Part shown: positions 12,066 through 22,987 of the stretch, in pieces | Layout: the number at the start of each line of letters is the position of its first letter | Numbering within the stretch: position 1 is the stretch's first letter | Origin: Euryodendron excelsum | Lineage: Eukaryota; Streptophyta; Magnoliopsida; Ericales; Pentaphylacaceae | DNA: 64,000 nt | Assembly (NCBI GenBank): GCA_033060915.1 | Contig: CM065393.1 | Location: 2,316,001 to 2,380,000 of the forward strand | Direction: 5' to 3' | Notes under the pieces: generated by a model | Told to the model about the DNA's origin: nothing | What the model saw: the letters and a program-made list of their open reading frames with translations, nothing else | The model's database searches: none | Made by a program: the position numbers and the translations under genes

Positions 12066-12260
12066 GCTGAGGCTAAAATACTTGAGGGTCCTCACGGAAA
12101 CCTAGAAAGTTATCTTGAAGCAATCGAGCAGTTAATAAGCATCCTTCGATTTTTCAGCAATAACAAAAGCTATAAGAGTGGTGATGATGTGCTCAACCGT
12201 GGAATTAATTTACTTCCTAAGGCTATTTCAATGTTGGAAGAGGAGTCCAACAGCTTTATT
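12066..12260 (+). pseudogene. Orphan exon of an EXO70A-type exocyst gene
   Basis: A tag acceptor at 12063-12065 is followed by 65 open codons: AEAKILEGPHGNLESYLEAI, then a segment with LRFFSNNKSYKS, DVLNRG and LEEES. This matches the second exon of plant EXO70A genes (AE-x-K-V/I-L-x-GPH-x-x-LESYL-x-AI... RFF-x-NKS... DGVLNHAN-LLAKA-S-LEEEF). EXO70 tethers secretory vesicles at the plasma membrane as part of the exocyst. Here the usual EEEFKQLL continuation is lost after EES, no exon 1 or 3 is found nearby, and a poly-T run and LINE sequence follow. It is a gene fragment, not a gene. It may have been duplicated or carried by a transposon. Confidence 0.82.
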
Positions 12261-12358
12261 CTTGCATTCTTAATGATGCTTTCTTTCCTTTATTTTTTTT
12301 TTTCCTTGTTTTTCTTAATGGTGTTGTGTTGTCTCTGGTACTGGAAACTGGAAAGTAT

Positions 12359-12390
12359 CTTTTCTTTTTTTTTTTTTTTCTTTTTTTTTT
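12359..12390. repeat. Poly-T run
   Basis: Nearly unbroken T tract. It lies just beyond the 3' end of the minus-strand LINE fragment and could be that element's poly(A) tail seen on the other strand. Confidence 0.7.
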
Positions 12391-13830
12391 ACTAGTTAAG
12401 TACTAAAAAAGGCATCAAATCAGGTGGTGCATCCTGTGTACACTAGACGTATACAAAACATATGCTATACAACATTTACAAAAGAAAGCTCTCCAATAAA
12501 ATCAACAAAACAAAAGAAAATTCACAAAAATTTCTTTCAAACCAAAATTGGAAAGTGTAAAGGGCCAATTGAAGTCTATTAATCTCCAAGTTTGCCTGTT
12601 CAAAGGTGCGGCAATTGTGTTCCCTCCAAAGACACCACATCAAGCATAATGGCGCCACTCTCTAGGCTCTCCTCATCCTCAAGGAGGAGAAGAACTGATT
12701 CTGCACCCCCCCCCCTCTTGATCACCATATACTTTAAAAATTATCACTGACTACTGTCTCTCGGCAACCTCCTGCCCAACTCTCAAGGAGGAGAAGAACT
12801 GATTCTGCATAATCAGCATATATTAAAAATATAAAACAACAAACTCCATAGCTCTTGAGCCACCTCAAAATGTATCAACAATTTCACTGACTACTCATTC
12901 TTTCGGCACATGCAACACCAATTCGGAACCATCTTACCCCTCTTCCCCAAGCTGTCGGTAGTAGGAATAACATCTAAGGGCGTAGTCCACACAAAGAAAG
13001 ACACCTTTGTGTTTGTGGGAGCTTTGGCATTCCAAATACTCTTGCAACAAACTCGCCTCCGCCTCCGCCTCCGCCTCCACTTTGAAGAACATCATAAAAC
13101 AGCTAAAAAAATTTACAACCACCTCCAATTCCTAGTCTTGAATTGCCTGAATAAAAAGAGGCTCCTATACGGCGTTGAATCTTGGAACCTCTTTTAGTCA
13201 GCAGCCCAAGCATTCCTATCCATAGTTACTTTAAACAATTTCAAAAAAGCCACGGATAGAGGGATGTCTCTACATCACACATCAAGCCAGAATCTGACTC
13301 TACTGCCATTGTGACTAACCAATCTCTTTTGAGGAAAGCAATCTGGCCAACATCTCCTAATCCTTTTTCAGAAACCTACTCCATGTGATCCTTTGACTTC
13401 CTTTGATACCAACCCGGTTGTCCGAACCATATTTATAATGGATCATTTTGACCATGCCTTCAAAAACTCCCATACTCCCAAGTATACTTCCAAAGCATTT
13501 TGCCCAACAAGGCCTTATTGAAAGGTTTGAAATGATAAATCCTTAGGACCATTGAGCAAAATGCTTGCACATTCTATCCCACTCCAAATGATACTTGAAC
13601 TTCATCTCCCATACCTCCCCATATAAAGTTTATGTGAAGCTTTTCCAACCTCTTTGGCATCGATGGGATTCGTGAAGATAGATATAAAATAGGTAGTTAA
13701 ACTTGATAAAGTAGTCCTGACAAGGGTAAGCTTGCTTCCCTTCCATTAGTATTTGCCACTTTTCACGTGCCAGCGTATTCTCTATCCTTTCAATGGTGCT
13801 ATCCCAAACTGCAATGGTTTTGAATGAAGA
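12391..13830 (-). mobile_element. LINE 3' fragment with zf-RVT domain
   Basis: On the minus strand, starting near 13800, frame-shifted pieces resemble the RT thumb/connection of plant LINEs (an AREKWQILMEGKQ segment). There follows the zinc-binding zf-RVT domain near 13055-12900 (IWNAKAPTNTKVSFFVW, then KRGKMVPNWCCMC). It ends with PLCLMWCLWREHNCRTFE near 12655-12600, a near-canonical LINE C-terminus. Several stops separate the blocks. A CCTCCG hexanucleotide run at about 13055-13080 (GGAGGC on the coding strand) has expanded just upstream of the zf-RVT core. If the T run at 12359-12390 is its poly(A) tail, the 3' end is intact and the copy is 5'-truncated. Confidence 0.82.
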
Positions 13831-13859
13831 CCTCGAGGCTAGACCAAATTATGTTATTT

Positions 13860-14190
13860 GAACTCTTTTAAATTTGTAATATACTTGTGTCGGACACTTG
13901 AGACTTAAATATGAATATAGAATATCTGTCTGATATGACTAATTGAACATGCATCCAATAAGTACGTATAAATAATTGATCTTCCTATAGAACCATGCAT
14001 TAGACATATATTAAATGCATCAAATGTTATATTTTAGTTTGAAAATCCCTTTTTCATTACATAAATAAAAAAAATATTTAAAAAATATGAAATCTAGCCA
14101 TATCCAAGTGTATTTAAACATGAAAATTAAATAAATTCGACGCTTACACACATATCCGTATCTGACACCCGTACACGAGTCTAAGTAACA
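13860..14190. repeat. Unclassified dispersed repeat, diverged copy
   Basis: It has the same vocabulary as the copies at 8.2, 9.3 and 14.2 kb (gtgtcggacactt, catgcatcc, atatccgtatctgacac), but with rearranged order. Its assignment is weaker. Confidence 0.45.
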
Positions 14191-14214
14191 TAGGATCTAA
14201 GTAAGTGGTTGAAA

Positions 14215-14630
14215 GCTAAGAAGTACAGAAACGAGCAAGCGTGTCTGACATAAACTCAATCACCAACACGACAATTTTAAAAAAATTATAGGACATGACA
14301 TGGCGGGGCCATGGCAAAGATATATATATATATATCTTTATGTCAAATATATGCCACATATAAAAATATTTTACTTAAAAGATAATGAAAAATACAAGAT
14401 AACACTAATTAAAATTAAAAACTATGTATTCCATAGTTTAAATATTAAATTTGGTTTAATATCACATTGCTTTATTTTGCAATTGAATCCTAAGTCATTT
14501 TCTTCAAACATTCTATGTGTTTTGTATGTGTCCAAACGATGAACATGGGTGTCCAAGGGATGGACACACATGTTCCTAAAGTGTCCGGTTTTAAAATAAT
14601 AAATAAAAAGTAGGACACATTAATTTCCAA
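14215..14630. repeat. Unclassified dispersed repeat, copy 3
   Basis: It is closest to copy 1: both contain acatgacatggc / cgacatggcaatg, aatattttac, aattaaaattaaaaac and a terminal gtgtccggttttaaaa/gtgtttggttttaaaa. The two are in the same orientation. Confidence 0.7.
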
Positions 14631-15147
14631 GGCATAACAGACAATTTTAGAAAAGTCAAAATGCAAAATTAAAATTACGCCTAATTAGTAAAAAAAGGCT
14701 AACAAATAAAAATGTGAAATAGTGGAATTAATGTTGAAGTAATTATTTGCTAGACTTATATATATAAGTGAAGGATGTATGGGACATAATTGTGTGATGT
14801 AGACTCTTCTATACATATATATACTCTTGTAGAGTTGTAGCAGGTAGATACAATCATATATGAAGGAGAGACTTATAACCAATATAAATATGGAGATACA
14901 AAATAAAGTATAAATTATTTTAAAGTTAATTTCAAAAGAGTCTTAATTATATTGTTTGAGAAAAAAATTCTGAGTATATTAAATGATTCAAATGCTTTGT
15001 GTGGGGGGACAAAACTGTAAAAAAATAAATAAACCAAAGGATAAAAAGCAAAATCAAATTAGTTTGAGACGGTTTATATTCTCCTGTTTTCCTCTGTGAA
15101 ACCACAGGCGTTAGAGAGAAGAAGAGAAGGGTGGTCTTCCTCCATTA

Positions 15148-15198
<51 letters not shown>

Positions 15199-15862
15199 TT
15201 GTTCTAGCAAGGAATCTTTCTATTGCTTCTAAAGCAATCCTCTTACCTCAACACCCCTAACTCTTTCCCTCTTATATATATATATATATATGCATATGTA
15301 CATGTATTCATGCAACAAAATTTTTATTTGTTTTTATTAAAACGGTTGAAATGCTTTTTTTTCTAATGGACCAAAATGAAATACTAGTAGAATAACGAAA
15401 CCCTATTATTATAATTAAAACATACTAAAACATAAAAAAAATACATCAAAACACAATACTAAATACCTAAACAATAAGTTGTATTCATCTAAATTTAAAA
15501 TATTTATAAAAGGTATACAATTTTTATACAAAAATTGTGTTTTACTATTTTAATATTTGTTATTTTTAAAATATTTTTAAAATATTTTCGAAACGTTTCC
15601 GTTTCTGAGCCAACTGAAACGACCCCTCAAAAAATCCCTCAAAACAAATTTTTTATCCTTCCATATATCTGATTGCTGCTTTCAGCTGTATCTATCTTCC
15701 ATATGTCATCAAAACTCGTTAGAATTTCCTAATCTTTCTCTGTTTTAGCCAAATCCCACTAAATTTAGGAGAACACCTACTAAACTGAATATATATTTAT
15801 GTATATCTGCTAATTTAGTGATAGTGGGTGTGAGATATTACCCAGCTAAGTTCTCTCTCTAA
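14631..15862 (+). promoter_or_regulatory. Upstream region and probable 5'UTR of the FLZ gene
   Basis: The only gene-like feature is a sharp change at about 15060-15200 to purine-rich and then CT-rich sequence (42-bp CT run at 15152-15193), typical of plant transcript leaders. Directly before the FLZ ATG lies another ctctctct run at 15850-15860. A leader intron between about 15200 and 15750 is possible, but no donor/acceptor pair is decisive. An AT run lies at about 15276-15290. Confidence 0.4.
15152..15193. repeat. (CT)n microsatellite in the FLZ upstream region
   Basis: About 20 uninterrupted CT units. Such tracts are common in plant 5'UTRs. Confidence 0.95.
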
Positions 15863-18800
15863 ATGGCTGAGTTAAAGGGAAATCAGAAGAGACTCACCCT
15901 CAACTTGTCCTTTTTTGCTCCGAATGATCAAAACAACAGCAGCAGCTGGGCAAAATCAACAACCAAGTCTCCAAAGAGCTTCGAACCAAATGGGGTTGTT
16001 GGGCTTCGAATTGTGGCTTCTATGAATGAATTGGATCAAACCCACAATCCGTTTTTCTTTGCTAGATCTAGCGGAGCTGCTATTTTGGCTGTGTCCCCCA
16101 GATTGACCCCAATTCCTGTACTCAACAACACCACCGGCTCTGCCTCTACTGCTGCCAAATTTGGTGGTGTCGCCGGTAAATTTGGAACACCCAATTTGGA
16201 GGAGGACATGGAGTTGTCTGAGGGTTATACTTGTGTGATTTCCCACATTGGGAACAATTTGATCAAGACATGCGAGTACTCTGGTGATGTTTTGTCTACT
16301 GAGTCCGAGAGTACTGCTAGTTATTCTGTGAGTTCTGGGGTGGTCTCTGCTGCTTCTTCACTGTCGTTGCAGAGTCACGGCGATGAGGCCATGAAGGTGA
16401 TTCGGACTGCGGATTTTCTGAACTCTTGTGATCTTTGCAAGAAGCAGCTTCATGGACTGGACAGTTTCATGTACAGGTACAGCTGTAATTTTATTCAATT
16501 TCAGCTTCATATGTTATTTAGTTATCTTTGTTCTGATTATTTGGTTTAGTGGGACTTGTGTGATCTTTGAATGAATGCAACTATATGCATGTTTGTTTCC
16601 ATGCATGTTTTTTAATCTTGGTGGCTGTTTAGTTGTGGGTTTTTGCTGTTTGTATGGAAAGTTTGTGCTTTTATTTGGCTTTTGTATCTGAACTATGATT
16701 TTGATTTGTGGGGCTGATAAGTTTAGGAAACTATTATTGATTGAATTCAATGGCCATATTTTGTTAAGTAAAAAGCCTATTCTTGTGTTTATCAGGATCT
16801 TCTGAAGGATCTAGTAAGACAACCCAATAAATTTGGCAGCTCTTTTTCTGATTTCTATATTTGATTTTTGATATTGAAATCATTGACTTGTTTTGGAAAT
16901 TGTTTTACTTGTTTCTATCATTTTGTGTTTGGGGGTTCTAGACTTGTAGTTAGAAGTACTTGGGCAGTTTTGGCCAATTGTTGGTTCAGTTGGATTTGAA
17001 GTTCTCTTTTGGTTTGCAATGTTTTCCTGCCTTTTTATTTAACGGATGACCGGAAGGGTTAAATGTTTGATCAGAGTGCAACGATATATCATTTCACCGG
17101 TAATCCAGAGTTTTTAAGTATTTTCAAATTGCTCTGTCTCTCAAGACTCGACGGTATGTGAGACATGATTCATTTTAACTTTGGCTGACTCTGCTGCTAT
17201 AACTTCTTGTCATTCGGATGCTTCTGATAGCTTCACTGTTTATCTTTCCACAAGTCAATAGGCAGGATAGATAAAGTTGGCAGTTCTAAGTAATTTTCCT
17301 GGTCTTTTTTATTGAAATCCTGAAACCATTGTGGAATCTTATTTAAACTTTGTTGTTGTCTCAATCTTTCCATCTCCATGCTTTACTATGAGAAATGTGT
17401 GATTTCCTTTATGACTATCACTAAGTGTCATAATTTCTATTCATTCTGGGTTCAAAAGTTGGAATAAGTTCTCCCATATCATTTTAAGACATTGCCAATG
17501 ATGGAAATGGTGATTAAAAGTATTTTCAGAACTTTATCCAGGAAGATAATTTCTGTAGTTTGAAATATCACATTCAACCCAATGCTTTTAACGAAGAACT
17601 CTGTATTGTCAAAGAATTCTTTTAATTATTTTGATACTGATGTACTTGAAATCTAGTAGTTCTCATTTGAGTCTTCATTTTATCCCCCGTAAAATGGATG
17701 AAAAAATTTGCAATTTGTGCCCTGAAAAGTTGAGCTACCCCAAGAGGATTAGTGAATATAGTTTACGCTAGAAAGTAGGGGTGCACATTCAACCCGAGGG
17801 ACCTGAGAACCGAACTGAGCCGAGGAGATTGGTTTGGTTTGGTTTGGTTGGGTTCTATAGTGCAATGGTTCGGTTCTGGGTCCAATTTATTGAGAACCGA
17901 AGAGATTGGTCCGGTTCTAGGTTGGTGTGTTAATTAATCCGAACCAACCAAGAACCGAACCATCAAGAACTGATGCTAACCCGATCAACAACCGACCAAA
18001 AATACACAGATTTCCATGTGTGCTGTTCTAACTCGAACAACAAAATAGATTTGACTGTGAATATGGCAATATGAATACCTGCTGGTTTTGCTGTGGGATA
18101 CAAAACAAAGAATAGCTTTTACATAAGCTGAGTGAATCCCACATCAGCTAAATATCTACACATCTCTTACATTGAGTGCTATATAAGCCTTGGCACTGCT
18201 TCTCCTTTCTTTCCCACTTCGCCTGTCGCACATCAGCTGGGTGTGAAGTTGGTAACTCTCACCTCCTTATAAAAGGGCCTTGAATGGTGCCCATGCATCT
18301 AGTCCATTTTAACACGATATGAAGGGTTGGGCTGAATTGCTGGGCCAATTGCTTTTGAAATTAAAACTAAGAATTATAGGAGACCCATGGTTCTAGACTG
18401 AACCGAACCATAATTTTTCGGTCCGGTTTGGTTCGGTTCTAGGTAGAAAATTAGAGAACTGATTATGGTCGGTTCGGTTTTGGGTTAGGTAGTAAACCGA
18501 TCCATGTGCACCCCTACTAGAAAGAACTTAATACCCGCTGAATTATGATGATGTAAAACGAAAATTGTCACATCGAAGCCTTGATTGCTATTTCCAGATC
18601 AACTTAATTAAGTGTCTAAGCTTTTAGTGTTTCCATGGTCAGCACGTTGCTTTCATGTCTAGAAAGTCATGCCAGGTGGATTATTGCTGGCATTTATTAG
18701 GAAACAGGAATATTTATCTAGAGTTGATTAGTAGAGGCAAGCATAATTATTTCTGAAAGAAAATGTAACGGTTGTGAGTTTAGGATGACAGTTTTCCTTC

Positions 18801-19785
18801 ATAAGCACTTACAAGTTGTATCTCTGTTTGCATTCATTTGTGTTTCAAGTTATATCTCTGTTTTGCAGTCAATAACTTAAGATTCACTTAAGTGAGAAGA
18901 GGTTTCTAAATCAATTAATGTCTCCTCTCTCATGAAACCTTCTACCCGCAGGCAACTCATCACCAGTGAACATTTCTAGCCTATCTCTTACATTGTACAA
19001 AGTTGCTAGAAAACTAGCAATGCTGTTTCCTTTCCTTTGCAGTTAATTGTACGTTATTATCATTTTAAAATATCCTGGTGGACGAAAGAAAAGTTCTGAA
19101 ACTAATAGCCAACCATTCCTGTTTAAGTTGTTATAAAGCTCCAAATTTTCTTTTCTTTTCCTCTTGTTTCCAGGGAAAATGAAAGGAGCATTTCTAGCCT
19201 ATCTTTAACATTCTTTCTAGGAGATGGTTCCTTATAGTGCATCTATACTGTCATTCAATCCTCTCGCTTTGCCACTTTCTGATGCAGTTTAAAGATATTC
19301 TTGTTGAAGAGATCCTAGGCTGCCATTTTTATCTACAAATATTTTGGCTTTAATACGGAAAATTTGTGAATGGGAAAATTCCACCTGATCCTCAAGTGTT
19401 CCCAAAATTTCGTAATTAGTTTCCAGCTAACTTATGATAAGGGATAAAGCCAATAGATCTTGTTTGTATCTGCTTGTGGCGTTGAATCTTTTGGGAGGTG
19501 CTTTCTTCAGACATTACCTCTAACATTGAATATGTTTTTTGAAGAAAAATTTTGGTATCTTCTCCTATGGTCTCACATACAGACGCCACTGATACTTTAA
19601 CTAACCGGTGTTCACCTTGCAGAGTAGAGAAAGCATTTTGTAGTGCAGAGTGCCGATGCAAACAGATCTCAATGGATGAACACAAAGAAAAATGTGGTTC
19701 AGGGGCGATGATGAAGCCGCTCGAGTACTCCGTATCTCCGTCCTCCTATCCAATGCAGTTTTTTGGTGGGGCGCCTGCAGCATAA
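15863..19785 (+). CDS. FCS-like zinc finger (FLZ/DUF581) protein, 258 aa, two exons
   Basis: Exons are 15863-16476 and 19623-19785, joined by a 3,146-bp GT-AG intron that splits an arginine codon; together they give 259 codons including the stop. The N-terminal half is low-complexity, with family-typical segments (KSFEPNGVVGLRIV near residue 35-50 and a YTCVISHIG segment near residue 120). The C-terminal FLZ domain, about residues 184-225, has zinc ligands Cys189 and Cys192 (exon 1) and Cys211 and Cys215 in the signature FCSAEC (exon 2), followed by the usual basic/acidic helix (CRCKQISMDEHKEKC). FLZ proteins are plant-specific adaptors that bind SnRK1 kinase subunits and modulate energy, hormone and stress signalling. 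The start ATG follows a CT-rich leader and begins the family-typical N-terminus. The gene looks intact. It converges on HEN2. The exact FLZ paralogue cannot be named. Confidence 0.93.
18136..18187 (+). promoter_or_regulatory. USE-like plus TATA module 1 inside the MITE
   Basis: atcccacatcag at 18136-18147 resembles the plant snRNA upstream sequence element (RTCCCACATCG). A TATA box tatataag follows at 18180-18187, 32 bp after the element, near the four-helical-turn spacing known for Pol II-type plant snRNA genes. No snRNA sequence follows. Confidence 0.35.
18225..18275 (+). promoter_or_regulatory. USE-like plus TATA module 2 inside the MITE
   Basis: gtcgcacatcag at 18225-18236 and tataaaag at 18268-18275 repeat the same arrangement with 31 bp between them, about 89 bp downstream of module 1. 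One core base differs from the USE consensus. No snRNA sequence follows. Confidence 0.3.
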
Positions 19786-20109
19786 ACATTCTTGTACTAC
19801 TTATAAACAAATAAAGGAAATAGTGAAGGACGTTTGGAAAGGTAGCCAAATAAACCATTAGTGTTGCCGGCATCAAAAAAGTACAGCTCTTGTATTATGA
19901 GAGGGTTTGAGCAGGTAGTCTCTCTGCATCTTGGAGTGCAAGAAATTTTCTGCAAGGTGGGAAATGATTTTAATGAGAATTTGATAGCTTTGTTTGAACT
20001 CGAAGTGGAAACAAACATTAAGTTTTGCATTTTCCTTTCACAAGTAGTATAGTTATTGCTATTAATTGTCAGAGTACTCCATATCTCATTAAGCATTGTT
20101 GTGGTAATA

Positions 20110-20134
20110 CATATATATATATATATATATATAT
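20110..20134. repeat. (AT)n microsatellite
   Basis: About 12 AT units, 3' of the FLZ gene. Confidence 0.95.
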
Positions 20135-20504
20135 TTATATTACTAAAGGACAGATACTAAGTAGGTAGTAGTACCAAATACTACAACTCATATTCAAGAT
20201 TTACAGTGGGGCAGAATCAGATGAAGGGGGGTGGACAGGGCCCAGCGCCTCCCCCCAAAATTATTTTATAATTCCTATATTTTTTTTATTATTTAAGAGA
20301 AAATATAGGTATTAGTCCCTTCAACATTACAAAAGTTTTAGGTTGGTTTTTACAAAATTTAAAATTTTTTAACTTAACAACACAAATCCAGGTCCACCAT
20401 AGAAAAATTCATATTGAATGTAGTAATTTAAAACGTGGTTGCTACTTACATAGTGGAATTTTTTTTCGTAAGGGCAATGTGGTTATGAATGTCGGTCTGC
20501 AATG

Positions 20505-20505
<1 letters not shown>

Positions 20506-20543
<38 letters not shown>
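20506..20543. repeat. (TC)n microsatellite
   Basis: About 19 TC units. Confidence 0.95.
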
Positions 20544-20546
<3 letters not shown>

Positions 20547-21529
20547 CTTGACCTTATGCTTTTTAATATAGCATTCAATGAAGGTTGCTTGAAACTAAAA
20601 TGCTCTGAATCTTTACAAGAAGTTATGAACCCAATTTTGAGTGAAGATGATCGACCACATAATATGTCATCAATGAATGGCAATTGTTAACTCTTTTTCA
20701 CAGACTTCTTTTAAGCAGGCCGTTCATAAATGCAACGTTTGGATCTTGGGATCTATGGAGGAAAAAGAAATGAAAATAGAAAAGATAGGCGAAAAAAGAT
20801 AGAAACAAAGTATGAAGTAAAAGATGCTAAATTCTATTTCTTTGTTTGCTTGAATTGGAAAAATAATAAGGAAACGAATAGGTATTTATTATAGAATCTT
20901 CTCTTCTTCTTTTTTTTCCGCAGTCATCCATACAAATGTGTGTAAGTAATTTCATCAAGAGTATCTTGTTAATGCTGAGTACGACTGTTTCATTTTACAG
21001 AAATTAACAAAATTGCATTTGATGAATTGTTTTCAAAAACTGCTTTTGAAATTCTTTTTCTAAAAGCACCCTAGTTTTAGGAATTAAAAAAAACTGTTTT
21101 CTGAATTTTCAAAAATTGTTTTCAGACGAAAATAAGAACGATATAACCAATGACATTGCATTTTCAGAATTTACATTGTTTTTACTTCTGAAAACACAAC
21201 AAAGCAATAATGAAAAAGAAAATTTTGATAGTCATTCCGAACTAATATTGTAAATTATACAAATTATACACAGGATTGTCACATAAAACAAGAAATATAA
21301 CTTCATCATCACACTAGTGAGCACTTGGCAGAGGAGATGGAGCCGGTGTTGTTTGAACCTCTACCAAATGAGCAAATTCAGAAAACTCAACCACTAAGCC
21401 AAACTTATTGCTCTAAGGCTCTACCATTTGGAGATGAGATTTTTACAATCAAAATGCCAAATTTGAAGGCTGAAGCCAATAATATTTTTTTCTTCAAAGG
21501 ACAAAGGAAGTGAGAGTAAAATTATAAGG

Positions 21530-21770
21530 AAAGTAATTATTCTCCTCTCTTTGATTTTGCAAAGAAAATAGAAGGAAAATAACTTTTCCTTGTATAAATT
21601 TCAAAGAAATGAAGAAAGAAAACTGAGAAGGAAAATATTTTTTTCTTGTTGTCTTTAAAATTTTTTTCCTTCTCTTCCATAGTAGGAATCAAACAGAGGA
21701 AAGAAGGAAGAAAAAGAAATATTTTTTTTTTTTTCTTTTCACTTCCTTTCCTCAAGTTCCAAACAAGATG
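21530..21770. repeat. MITE-like AT-rich repeat, also present at about 37.6 kb
   Basis: A poly-purine/poly-pyrimidine unit containing gaagaaagaaaac and ttttttccttctc ends in aagttccaaacaagatg. The stretch at 37600-37822 has the same layout and ends in aagttccaaacaaactg. It has fold-back character; no target duplication was identified. Confidence 0.5.
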
Positions 21771-22987
21771 TAATCCCGAAAAGTGCTGGAATAGTTTGGA
21801 TTGGACAATCTTATCCTTTTCAGTTCTCCAATTTAGCATCATCTTTTCTTTTTCAAATAAAAGAAAGAATTTATCATCAAAGGGCATGCTTATCAAAAAC
21901 TCATTTGCAAAAGATCCTTGAAATGCCTCAGACGGCTCAAAGCAACCTTTCAAAAATCTCCCGGCCCACATAAATAATAATAATAAAAGAACATTGCCAA
22001 AGTTCAGAGACACTCGTGTTTTGGATAGTACATTCATGGAGATGTAACAAAAAGAGGACCTATTAGTGTCTGGGCTACTTCGCACTGCCTCCAAATCCAA
22101 TACCTGTTCTCAAGTACCAACCTCCAAAATGTTGGAAGTCCAAATGCAACACAGCTTATTTGCCCAAATTATTGTAATTTCAGGTAATTGCTGCACCAGC
22201 CAGCAAACTTCCAATTCTCAATTGGAGTCTCAGTTTCAAAATAAGGAATAATGCCTCGTTGAAAGTGCTATTTATATAGAATTATACACGCATCATGATC
22301 TGATGGAAAGAAGCTTTTTCCCAAATGAAAGTGAACAAATTTCATTACAGATTGAAAACTGTGTTCCCCATTGAAGCCTGCATAAATCATGTGACCAGCT
22401 GGCCATTTCTGCCACACGGCCATTTAATCCTCTATGGATAATCTAAGTTCCCCCCAAGCACTAAGTAGAGTCCAGGTTTCCACAAATCAACCGCAACAAT
22501 ATTCCAACAAAGTAGCCCACAAAACAAGAAGTACATTCTTTGATATGTTTAAACAACTATGTATTGGAGAATCCACAGCCCACAAATGAAAATTCTCAGA
22601 TTGACGGCAACAGACCACAAAGGTGAAATAGAAAAGGTGTTTGTTTCAATGACAGTGAAGAAGACAAGTATTTCAACCATTTGTGGCCTTAGATGATTCT
22701 TCTTTTCCTTCCTATTTTTTGTGGTCATCGAAACGTTTTGTAAGTTTGCATTTATACACAATATTGACCAGCAATCTCACATAAGATAAATCGCAATAGC
22801 CTCATTGGAAAAAAGGAACTTTGGCTATCAACAAATGAAGAATAGAAGGAAACAACTAGTATATCAGCTCATCACATCTAAACATGTCAAAGAAGCTAAC
22901 CGGGGCATTTGCAACTATAAATGACAGCTCCAGTGGCAGGATCATGAAAGCTCCAAAACATACATCACGATCCTGCAGAGATACTCT

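Larger units (their letters stand above)
17776..18516. mobile_element. hAT-type MITE in the FLZ intron, perfect 8-bp target duplication
   Basis: The terminal inverted repeats taggggtgcacat and atgtgcaccccta are perfect over 13 bp. The octamer CTAGAAAG flanks both ends (17768-17775 and 18517-18524), the hallmark of hAT transposition. The 741-bp element is non-coding. Its ends are rich in ggtttggtt/aaccgaac repeats that make a long fold-back, and its middle carries two snRNA-promoter-like modules listed separately. Confidence 0.95.
19786..22987. other. Convergent intergenic region between FLZ and HEN2
   Basis: It holds the 3'UTRs of both genes: FLZ from 19786, and HEN2 on the minus strand from 22987 down to about 22500. 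Between them are AT and CT microsatellites, an AT-rich stretch with a cccagcgcctccccccaaa segment near 20240, purine- and T-rich MITE-like sequence at about 20740-20930 and 21530-21770, and a minus-strand open stretch at 21774-22100 with no recognised domain. I see no further gene. Confidence 0.5.

Noticed and set aside
21537..22100. 187-codon minus-strand open frame
   Set aside because: The second half translates the purine/pyrimidine repeat shared with 37.6 kb. The first half has no recognisable family, though a decayed gene piece cannot be excluded.
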